In this document: in pieces, positions 1-4,696 of the stretch
Position numbering within the stretch: position 1 is the first letter of the stretch
Layout: every line of letters starts with the position of its first letter
Source: Candidatus Hecatellales archaeon ex4484_218
GTDB lineage: Archaea > Thermoproteota > Bathyarchaeia > Hecatellales > Hecatellaceae
DNA length: 5,832 nt
Direction of reading: 5' to 3'
Assembly (NCBI GenBank): GCA_002254975.1
Contig: NJEB01000044.1
Span: 1-5,832, forward strand
Translations under genes and position numbers: made by a program
The notes under the pieces: model-generated
The model's database searches: none
What the model saw: the letters and a program-made list of their open reading frames with translations, nothing else
What the model was told of the DNA's origin: nothing

Positions 1-304
1 TTTGTGTTGAAGCTGAACAATCTTGAACCCACATATCCACATTATATTTTGAAAGTTTTTTGTCAACACAAACAACAATAGCTAAAGCAGCATCATTTAA
101 CATTTTACCACTTGGATGAGCTTCAGCCAATTTTTTTAACAATTCACGGTTTTTAACAACTACAAAATGCCAAGGTTGTTCATTTCCAGCTGAAGGAGCA
201 TACATTGCAGCTTTAAGTAAAACCTCAACCTTATCATCTTCAATTTCCTTTTTTACATATCTTCTAACACTTCTTCGTTTAAAGATAGCCTCTAATGCAT
301 CCAT
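1..304 (-). CDS. Nitroreductase-family FMN flavoprotein, N-terminal part (C-terminus lies outside the window)
   Basis: The frame is open from an ATG at 304 to the left edge, giving 101 codons with no stop. The protein begins MDALEAIFKRRSVRRY, the typical nitroreductase opening whose Arg-Arg-Ser-x-Arg (residues 10-14) contacts the FMN phosphate. It continues with APSAGNEQPWHFVVV (36-50), the second FMN-contacting stretch, then LALAIVVCVD-like core strand residues (74-81) and WVQDCSASTQ (92-101), which matches the family's W-x-x-D-C-x-A helix. Members are NAD(P)H-dependent, FMN-binding, usually homodimeric cytosolic oxidoreductases of about 170-200 residues, so about half the protein is visible. 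The substrate cannot be inferred from family membership. The start is supported by a strong SD (GGTGAT) 6 nt upstream of the ATG. A TATA-like element about 60 bp upstream suggests its own promoter rather than read-through from endA. Confidence 0.9.
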   Translation of the reverse strand, partial: MDALEAIFKRRSVRRYVKKEIEDDKVEVLLKAAMYAPSAGNEQPWHFVVVKNRELLKKLAEAHPSGKMLNDAALAIVVCVDKKLSKYNVDMWVQDCSASTQ

Positions 305-310
305 CCAACA

Positions 311-317
311 ATCACCC
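311..317 (-). promoter_or_regulatory. Shine-Dalgarno site of the nitroreductase gene
   Basis: On the minus strand the sequence reads GGGTGAT, ending 6 nt before the ATG at 304. GGTGAT is a six-base match to the complement of the archaeal 16S rRNA 3' end. It fixes this ATG as the start. Confidence 0.7.
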
Positions 318-323
318 GTTAAA

Positions 324-343
324 GGTTAAGATTAACTTAAACC
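324..343. repeat. Imperfect inverted repeat in the nitroreductase 5' leader
   Basis: The plus strand reads GGTTAAG-ATTAA-CTTAAACC. The arms pair over seven bases with one extra A in the right arm; the inner TTAAG/CTTAA arms are perfect. It lies between the TATA box and the SD, around the expected transcription start, where an archaeal repressor could block initiation. In such AT-rich sequence chance is a serious alternative. Confidence 0.25.
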
Positions 344-350
344 AAAAAAG

Positions 351-378
351 ACTTTTAAAAGTTTTTATAAACTTTTTC
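351..378 (-). promoter_or_regulatory. Putative nitroreductase promoter with symmetrical repeats around the TATA box
   Basis: Read on the minus strand, an A-rich stretch resembling a TFB recognition element is followed by TTTATAAA (371-364), a good archaeal TATA box. Transcription would start near 340, leaving a leader of about 35 nt that contains the SD. The box sits in a perfect 8-bp inverted repeat, AAAAGTTT at 357-364 and AAACTTTT at 369-376. This overlaps a 12-bp palindrome, ACTTTTAAAAGT, at 351-362. The promoter call rests on position and sequence resemblance only. Confidence 0.45.
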
Positions 379-382
379 AGCT

Positions 383-407
383 AAAACAACCAGAAGTTTT
401 GGTTTGT
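383..407 (-). terminator. Possible terminator hairpin downstream of endA
   Basis: About 14 nt after the endA stop codon, the minus strand can form a stem from ACAAACCA (407-400) and TGGTTGT (392-386) with one bulged base and a 7-nt loop, directly followed by TTTT (386-383). A second T6 tract on the minus strand at 349-344 could serve as a further U-rich termination site. The stem is short, and archaeal termination depends mainly on U-tracts, so this is tentative. Confidence 0.3.
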
Positions 408-420
408 AGAATTTCTATTT

Positions 421-975
421 TTATGCTTTCCACCACTTAAAGATCAGATACTCTATTTTTTTGGTTTTAAGATCAGGGATAGCAACAACAAATCTTTTTC
501 TTACAGTTGTTGCAAGTCTTCCAGCTCTAACAATTTCTGTTGCATCCATGGTTTCCTCGGGTTTTTTTACTTGAATAAGATAGGGTGCATGGTCTATTCC
601 AGGTCCATGTTCATATACGGCAAAATCACATCCAAATTTAATTCCAGGTTGAACTATCAGATTATGTTCTCTAAGGTCCTTATAAACCATGTATTTTAAC
701 TGGAAATCTTCATAGGTTTCTTTAGCCTTTTTAATTAATTCTTTTTTTGTTAGTTTTTTTCCGTTTTTGTAGACTGTTAAAATTCCTTTTTCTTTAAGGT
801 AAAGTCCTTCAAGCATATCTAAAAGTAGGGGAACATTAAATTCCGGTGTTTTAGGTTTGGGTATTCCTAAAGGTTTTCCATAGTATCCTAGCTTGTAAAG
901 TTCGCTCCCATGTTTAGGATTCCAAACAATTAGCCTATTCTCAACCAAGTAAGCTTCAAATCTTGTTTTGGACAT
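421..975 (-). CDS. endA: tRNA-splicing endonuclease catalytic subunit EndA
   Basis: The 184-residue protein is a single-unit archaeal tRNA intron endonuclease, which cuts both exon-intron boundaries at bulge-helix-bulge structures in precursor tRNA (and rRNA) to leave 2',3'-cyclic phosphate ends. The C-terminal catalytic domain contains the family block YMVYKDLREHNLIVQPGIKF (95-114), followed by DFAVYEHG. The likely catalytic triad is Tyr121, His129 (in GIDHAPYL) and Lys160 (in TTVRKRF). The N-terminal domain (about 1-75) carries an extra segment, YYGKPLGIPKPK (31-42), compared with the Methanocaldococcus enzyme as I recall it. It resembles the crenarchaeal-specific loop of heterotetrameric (alpha2beta2) enzymes. 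If that is right, a separate structural subunit should be encoded elsewhere. The ATG at 975 is the natural start; the SD is weak (AGGG 4 nt upstream). The gene follows the DUF47-like gene by 16 bp and is probably translated from the same transcript. Confidence 0.95.
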   Translation of the reverse strand: MSKTRFEAYLVENRLIVWNPKHGSELYKLGYYGKPLGIPKPKTPEFNVPLLLDMLEGLYLKEKGILTVYKNGKKLTKKELIKKAKETYEDFQLKYMVYKDLREHNLIVQPGIKFGCDFAVYEHGPGIDHAPYLIQVKKPEETMDATEIVRAGRLATTVRKRFVVAIPDLKTKKIEYLIFKWWKA

Positions 976-991
976 GGTTCCCTGAAAAATT

Positions 992-1651
992 TTAAGTTGT
1001 TAAAGCTAGGATTCTTGCAACATCACTAGCATTTTCGCAAACATCAGCTATTTCCTCTAAAAATCCAGCAATTTCCCTAAGTACTAAAACAATTGAAATC
1101 TTCATTCTACTAGATAAGATGGTAAAATCAACCTTTCTATAAATATTATCAACAATTTTTTCGGCAGATTCAACATGTTCAGCAGCCTCAAAAACTTTTG
1201 GACCCCCATAAACAAGAGCTAAAATAGTTTCCCTAAGCCTAATAACACAATCAAGTACAGCTTCAGCAAGATTGCCTATCTCCTTCATAATTTCACTTTT
1301 AACAACCCATCTTCTTTTAGTTAACTCCATCAACCGGTAAGATATTCCAGTACAATAGTCAGAAATAGTTTCAACTTCTGAGGAAAGACGGATAAAATCA
1401 TCTCTACTTAAAAGTACAGCTCCAACTTCTGCAACCTCAACCATTAAAGCTTTCTTTTTTTGAGCTGCCTCCTCATTTAGCTTAACCACATTGTTATGGT
1501 GTTGAAAAACTTGTTGTTCATCTCCGGTTTGATAAGCTGAAATCATCAAACATACTTCACGTAGGGTATCCATTGTTTTTCTAACATGGTCTTGACATAT
1601 TTCAAGAATTCTTCGTCTTAATTGTTCACTTGTTTCTTTGGGGAAGACCAA
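992..1651 (-). CDS. DUF47 / PhoU-like protein
   Basis: The 219-residue protein is nearly all helical and matches the DUF47 family (PhoU-like, TIGR00153 type) in length and pattern. It has four E-x-x-x-D motifs like those that bind metal clusters in PhoU proteins: Glu94-Asp98, Glu164-Asp168, Glu199-Asp203 and Glu206-Asp210. No signal peptide or membrane helix is visible, so it should be cytosolic. DUF47 genes usually neighbour a PiT-type inorganic phosphate transporter and are thought to modulate phosphate uptake; no transporter gene is in this window, so the role here is inferred from family only. The start is TTG at 1651, chosen because AGGTGG lies 9 nt upstream and because no ATG or GTG is available in frame between the upstream stop codon and this point. 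The next in-frame ATG (residue 27) would remove part of the first helix. It is likely the first gene of a DUF47-endA operon. Confidence 0.85.
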   Translation of the reverse strand: MVFPKETSEQLRRRILEICQDHVRKTMDTLREVCLMISAYQTGDEQQVFQHHNNVVKLNEEAAQKKKALMVEVAEVGAVLLSRDDFIRLSSEVETISDYCTGISYRLMELTKRRWVVKSEIMKEIGNLAEAVLDCVIRLRETILALVYGGPKVFEAAEHVESAEKIVDNIYRKVDFTILSSRMKISIVLVLREIAGFLEEIADVCENASDVARILALTT

Positions 1652-1660
1652 GTGTTTACG

Positions 1661-1666
1661 CCACCT
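1661..1666 (-). promoter_or_regulatory. Shine-Dalgarno site deciding the TTG start of the DUF47-like gene
   Basis: The minus strand reads AGGTGG, 9 nt before the TTG at 1651. The AGGTG core and spacing match the site of the divergent YjbQ gene, which supports the non-ATG start. Confidence 0.6.
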
Positions 1667-1704
1667 TTTAAGGTTTGAAACTTGAAAACAAATAGATAAG
1701 CCTT

Positions 1705-1714
1705 CTTTAAAAAA
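1705..1714 (-). promoter_or_regulatory. Candidate TATA element for the DUF47-endA operon
   Basis: The minus strand reads TTTTTTAAAG, centred about 59 bp before the TTG start. This would place transcription initiation near 1684 and give a leader of about 32 nt containing the SD. It is a weak match in AT-rich sequence. The whole 131-bp gap (1652-1782) holds only these divergent promoter candidates and the two SD sites. Confidence 0.3.
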
Positions 1715-1725
1715 CTAGCGTTTAA

Positions 1726-1735
1726 CTTTAATAAC
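1726..1735 (+). promoter_or_regulatory. Candidate TATA element for the YjbQ-family gene
   Basis: CTTTAATAAC is centred about 53 bp before the ATG at 1783. Initiation would fall near 1757, giving a leader of about 26 nt that includes the SD. The call is positional, with moderate similarity to an archaeal TATA box. Confidence 0.3.
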
Positions 1736-1766
1736 AACATAAAACATTAGTTTTCCTTGAAGATTT

Positions 1767-1773
1767 GAGGTGA
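1767..1773 (+). promoter_or_regulatory. Shine-Dalgarno site of the YjbQ-family gene
   Basis: GAGGTGA lies 9 nt before the ATG at 1783. It is the strongest SD in the window, a seven-base match to the complement of the archaeal 16S rRNA tail, and it fixes the start. Confidence 0.8.
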
Positions 1774-1782
1774 AAAAACAAA

Positions 1783-2193
1783 ATGAAAGTTTTCTTCCAC
1801 GAATTTTCACTTTCGACAAGTAAAAGACTGGAAATTGTGGATATAACTGATAAAGTTGAGGAAGCTGTTTTAAAATCTGGAGTTAAAAATGGTTTATGTT
1901 TGATTCATGCAGCTCATGCAACTGCAGCTATTGTTGTAAATGAAAATGAGTTTGGACTTATTCAAGATATTCTTAAAAAAATTGAAGAAGAGTTCCCTAT
2001 TGGGGCTGGCTATCAACATGATAGAATAGATGATAATGCTCATGCACATCTTATATCAACATTTTTAAGTTCATCAAAAATTTTTCCAGTAAAAGGTTCA
2101 AGAATTGTAAGGGGGACTTGGCAAAACATTTTCTTTGTTGAAGCTGATGGACCTAGAAGACGTAGGATTATTGTTGAAGTTTTAGGTGAATAA
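1783..2193 (+). CDS. YjbQ-family protein (secondary thiamine-phosphate synthase type, UPF0047)
   Basis: The 136-residue protein has the full length of the YjbQ/UPF0047 family (TIGR00149). The family signatures are clear: HAAHATAAIVVNENE (42-56, family pattern H-x-T-x-A-x-x-x-N-E), QHDRIDDNAHAHL (78-90), a GTWQNI block (111-116) and EADGPRRRR (120-128). The conserved histidines (His45, His79, His87, His89) and acids Glu54, Asp83, Asp84 and Asp122 are the probable metal or active-site residues. The fold in known members is a small beta-sandwich forming a trimer in the cytosol. E. coli YjbQ has been credited with weak thiamine-phosphate synthase activity (joining the pyrimidine diphosphate and thiazole phosphate halves); whether that is the native role in archaea is uncertain. 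The gene stands alone on its strand and runs convergently into glyS with 5 bp between stops, so no operon partner points to a pathway. Confidence 0.92.
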   Translation: MKVFFHEFSLSTSKRLEIVDITDKVEEAVLKSGVKNGLCLIHAAHATAAIVVNENEFGLIQDILKKIEEEFPIGAGYQHDRIDDNAHAHLISTFLSSSKIFPVKGSRIVRGTWQNIFFVEADGPRRRRIIVEVLGE

Positions 2194-2198
2194 ATTAA

Positions 2199-3944
2199 CT
2201 AAAGTTTACCTAGGTCATCAAAACCAACATTTTCCTTAAAATATTTTTCCAAGGTCTTTGGTAAATTATCTATTTTTACACGAATCTGTTTCCAACTATC
2301 CCTATCTCTAATCGTTACAGTGTTATCTTCTAATGTTTGGTAGTCTATGGTTATGGCTAAAGGTGTTCCAACCTCATCCATTCTTGCATACCTCCTACCA
2401 ATACTCCCAGACTCATCATATTCAACCGTGAATCCATGTTTAATTAAAAGCCTATAAACCTCCACAGCTTTTTCAGGTAAACCATCCTTAGTCATTAAAG
2501 GAAAAACAGCAACCTCGATGGGTGTAATATTTCTTGGAAGCCTTAAAACTATCCGGTTATCTTTTTCAGAGTAAGCATATTCTAAGGTTGCATAGGTAAG
2601 TCTATCTAAACCAAATGATGGTTCAACAACATTTGGAAGAAAACGTTTCCCTTTTTCTTCTACGTAAACTTCCTCAACCTCCACATGGTTTAAAGTTATC
2701 CTGTAAGTTTTACCATCACCCTTCAAATCATAGTGCCCATTCTTCTTCAATGAATTAACAAGCTCATTTTCAGGTGTTAGGTTTACCAGTCTCATTACAC
2801 GTAAAGCTTCATCTCCAAAACTTTCTACAAAAGCTTTTTTGATGGGTTTAACCAAAAATTTTCTTATTTTTTTAGGTTCATTGTAGGGTATATAGACCCG
2901 TAAATCTTCACCACTATAAACCATATGCATTTTTAAATCATAGTTTGAACGCCAAGCATGACCTGAAACTTCAACAGCACCCCAACATGAAAGTTCAACA
3001 AGCTGGTCATAAGTTTGGGTTGAATAATGAGCTCTTTCAGTTGGAAGCTTTTCTTTAAAAAACTGTTTTTCAGCCGGGATGCCTAAAGATTCAACAAATT
3101 TTTTTGCTTTAACCATGAAATAAGCGTTCCACTCAGATTTTATGTAGCCTTCCTTTAAGGCTTCCTCAACAGTAACCTCAACAGGTTTATCTTTACCTTC
3201 AACCAAAAGTTTTTCCGGTAAAATTCTTAGTTTCTCATTTTTAACTTCAACTAATTTATCACATCTTGGATTTTCAGGGTCAAAGAAAAACTCCAATTCC
3301 ATGATTGTTAATTCCCTAAGCCTGATGGGGCCTTGTCTGGGTGAAATTTCATTTCTGACACATCTGCCAACTTGAGCAACTCCGAATGGAAGCTTGTTTC
3401 TAGCAAGCTCATAAAGTCTTTTAAAATTAGAAAAAATTCCTTGAGCTGTTTCAGGTCTACCATATCCAATGTTTTCGCTGTATGGACCTATGGTTGTTTT
3501 AAACAATTCATTAAAAAATTTTGGTGGTTCAAGTTCACCTTTACATTCGGGACAATGTACATTATTTTCCTTAATTTTTTTGTCAAGTTCTTCTAAACTT
3601 AAACCTTCACCTGAAATTTTTGCTTGTTCTTCTAATAGGTGGTCTGCACGCCACTTTCTACCACATTTTTTACAGGTAGTTATAGGGTCTGTAAAATAGG
3701 TTGTATGACCAGAAGCCTCAAAAACTATGCTTGGTGCAAGAACAGGTGTATCAATAAGCATAAAACCTTCTTTTCTAACAAATTCATCAACCCATTTTTG
3801 TTCAATTTTTCTTTTAAGCAATGTTCCTAAAGGTCCATAATCGATAAATCCACTTTCACCACCATAAATTTCATAGGATTGCCAAAAAAATCCTCTTCTT
3901 TTTGCAAGTTCCATGATTTTTTGGCATTTTTCCATCTTAGCCAA
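2199..3944 (-). CDS. glyS: Glycyl-tRNA synthetase, archaeal/eukaryotic alpha2 type
   Basis: The 581-residue class II synthetase attaches glycine to tRNA-Gly using ATP in the cytosol; its length is normal for archaeal enzymes (about 570-600). The first ~80 residues hold motif 1 and the tip of the catalytic core. Cys91, Cys94, Cys131 and Cys134 form a four-cysteine zinc site. GYGRPETAQGIF (160-171) is the GlyRS glycine/ATP pocket block. GRCVRNEISPRQG (193-205) with LRELTIMELEFF is motif 2, and EPSFGLDRLTYATLEYAY (441-458) is motif 3 with Arg448. An anticodon-binding domain occupies about 475-570, starting PIEVAVFPLM. No frameshift or missing catalytic residue is seen. TTG at 3944 is preferred because GGTGGG lies 5 nt upstream; the ATG at 3935, three codons later, is possible, but its SD spacing would be 14 nt. 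An in-frame stop just upstream excludes longer forms. The gene is transcribed alone, divergently from the MarC gene. Confidence 0.97.
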   Translation of the reverse strand: MAKMEKCQKIMELAKRRGFFWQSYEIYGGESGFIDYGPLGTLLKRKIEQKWVDEFVRKEGFMLIDTPVLAPSIVFEASGHTTYFTDPITTCKKCGRKWRADHLLEEQAKISGEGLSLEELDKKIKENNVHCPECKGELEPPKFFNELFKTTIGPYSENIGYGRPETAQGIFSNFKRLYELARNKLPFGVAQVGRCVRNEISPRQGPIRLRELTIMELEFFFDPENPRCDKLVEVKNEKLRILPEKLLVEGKDKPVEVTVEEALKEGYIKSEWNAYFMVKAKKFVESLGIPAEKQFFKEKLPTERAHYSTQTYDQLVELSCWGAVEVSGHAWRSNYDLKMHMVYSGEDLRVYIPYNEPKKIRKFLVKPIKKAFVESFGDEALRVMRLVNLTPENELVNSLKKNGHYDLKGDGKTYRITLNHVEVEEVYVEEKGKRFLPNVVEPSFGLDRLTYATLEYAYSEKDNRIVLRLPRNITPIEVAVFPLMTKDGLPEKAVEVYRLLIKHGFTVEYDESGSIGRRYARMDEVGTPLAITIDYQTLEDNTVTIRDRDSWKQIRVKIDNLPKTLEKYFKENVGFDDLGKL

Positions 3945-3949
3945 AAGGT

Positions 3950-3955
3950 CCCACC
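3950..3955 (-). promoter_or_regulatory. Shine-Dalgarno site favouring the TTG start of glyS
   Basis: The minus strand reads GGTGGG, ending 5 nt before TTG 3944 and 14 nt before ATG 3935. The spacing favours TTG. Confidence 0.55.
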
Positions 3956-3985
3956 AAGAAATTTCTTTTAAGTATCAGATTTACC

Positions 3986-3996
3986 CTTAATTAAAC
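3986..3996 (-). promoter_or_regulatory. Candidate TATA element for glyS
   Basis: The minus strand reads GTTTAATTAAG, centred about 47 bp before the TTG at 3944. This would give a start near 3965 and a short leader containing the SD. A second TATA-like sequence on the same strand (CTTATAAA, 4040-4033) overlaps the MarC element and would give a leader of about 65 nt. The sequence does not decide between them. Confidence 0.3.
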
Positions 3997-4032
3997 ATTA
4001 CTCACACATATTCCATTAGGTTTAAGGCTTAA

Positions 4033-4040
4033 TTTATAAG
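4033..4040 (+). promoter_or_regulatory. TATA box of the MarC-GGR gene pair
   Basis: TTTATAAG is a good archaeal TATA match, flanked by a 5-bp inverted repeat (GCTTA at 4027-4031, TAAGC at 4037-4041). Initiation about 26 bp downstream of its centre would fall near 4062, just before the coding region. This leaves either a very short leader or, for the TTG at 4067, an almost leaderless message. Confidence 0.45.
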
Positions 4041-4081
4041 CTTCAAAAATTATATGATGAAATGTTTTGAGGGCAGGTTTC

Positions 4082-4675
4082 TTGGAAAGCTTTATCTTTG
4101 AATTTTTAAAAGCTGTTGTTGCATTGTTTATCATAGTTGACCCACTGGGAAATGTACCTATTTTTATTGGTTTAACAGAAAAAATGAATCAAAAGGAAAG
4201 AAGAAAAACTTTTCAAACTGCGATCATCGTTTCTTTTGCACTTTTAATGGTTTTTGCCGTTGTTGGTCAACAACTTTTAGCCATTTTTGGAATATCCATT
4301 CAAAGTTTTATGATTGCTGGAGGAATCCTACTACTAGTTATAGCTGTTAAAATTCTTGTTTTTGGTGGATGGGAGGAAAAGGTTGTTTCACCTGAAAGTG
4401 TTGGAGCTGTACCTATTGCTTGTCCTTTACTTGCAGGTCCAGGTGCAATAACAACAACCATAGTAATCTTACAAACCTCCGGAATCATTGTTACAGTTTT
4501 GGCTGTTTTAGTTATTTCCTTAATAATTTGGGTTATCCTTTACTTTGTAGACCCGATTCATGATTTTTTGGGTAAAACAGGCTCTGCTGTTGTTGCAAGA
4601 GTTATGGCCATTTTTATTGCGGCAATAGCCATAGAATTTATTATTGAAGGATTAAAATTTCATGGAGTCATTTAA
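4082..4675 (+). CDS. MarC-family integral membrane protein
   Basis: From TTG 4082 the protein has 197 residues (202 from the alternative TTG at 4067). It has six hydrophobic helices at about residues 8-29, 47-67, 74-94, 112-131, 135-155 and 171-190, arranged as two three-helix halves. The family hallmarks are present: DPLGNVPIF (20-28) in the first helix and CPLLAGPGAITT (114-125) at the matching place in the second half. A basic loop, KERRKTF, lies between helices 1 and 2. MarC/UPF0056 proteins sit in the cytoplasmic membrane; early links to multiple antibiotic resistance in E. coli were not upheld, and no substrate is established. TTG 4082 is preferred because GAGGG lies at 4069-4073 with 8-9 nt spacing and because it gives the usual short N-terminus; TTG 4067 remains possible. 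An in-frame TGA at 4058 rules out the nearby ATGs. The GGR-family gene follows 21 bp downstream, probably co-transcribed. Confidence 0.92.
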   Translation: MESFIFEFLKAVVALFIIVDPLGNVPIFIGLTEKMNQKERRKTFQTAIIVSFALLMVFAVVGQQLLAIFGISIQSFMIAGGILLLVIAVKILVFGGWEEKVVSPESVGAVPIACPLLAGPGAITTTIVILQTSGIIVTVLAVLVISLIIWVILYFVDPIHDFLGKTGSAVVARVMAIFIAAIAIEFIIEGLKFHGVI

Positions 4676-4696
4676 AAGGTTTAGGAAGATTTAACC

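Noticed and set aside
305..420. A small RNA gene or tRNA in the gap between endA and the nitroreductase gene
   Set aside because: The short inverted repeats are A/T pairs with no cloverleaf, no TPsiC-like box and no conserved RNA pattern. Promoter and terminator functions explain them better.
1652..1782. A riboswitch (for example thiamine-type) ahead of the YjbQ-family gene
   Set aside because: The expected leader is only about 26 nt and the gap contains no thiamine-pyrophosphate aptamer core such as the CUGAGA element.
3552..3672. The four-cysteine region of GlyRS as an inserted or fused zinc-ribbon domain
   Set aside because: A Cys4 zinc site at this position is a normal part of archaeal GlyRS, and the protein length is normal.
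3372..3830. Three overlapping plus-strand open frames of 63-76 codons opposite glyS
   Set aside because: They lie wholly antisense to the conserved catalytic and zinc regions of glyS, have low-complexity Phe/Ser/Lys-rich translations and show no family motif or SD. They are shadows of the real gene.
4300..4488. Minus-strand 62-codon open frame inside the MarC gene
   Set aside because: It is antisense to the conserved second half of MarC and its translation has no recognisable domain.
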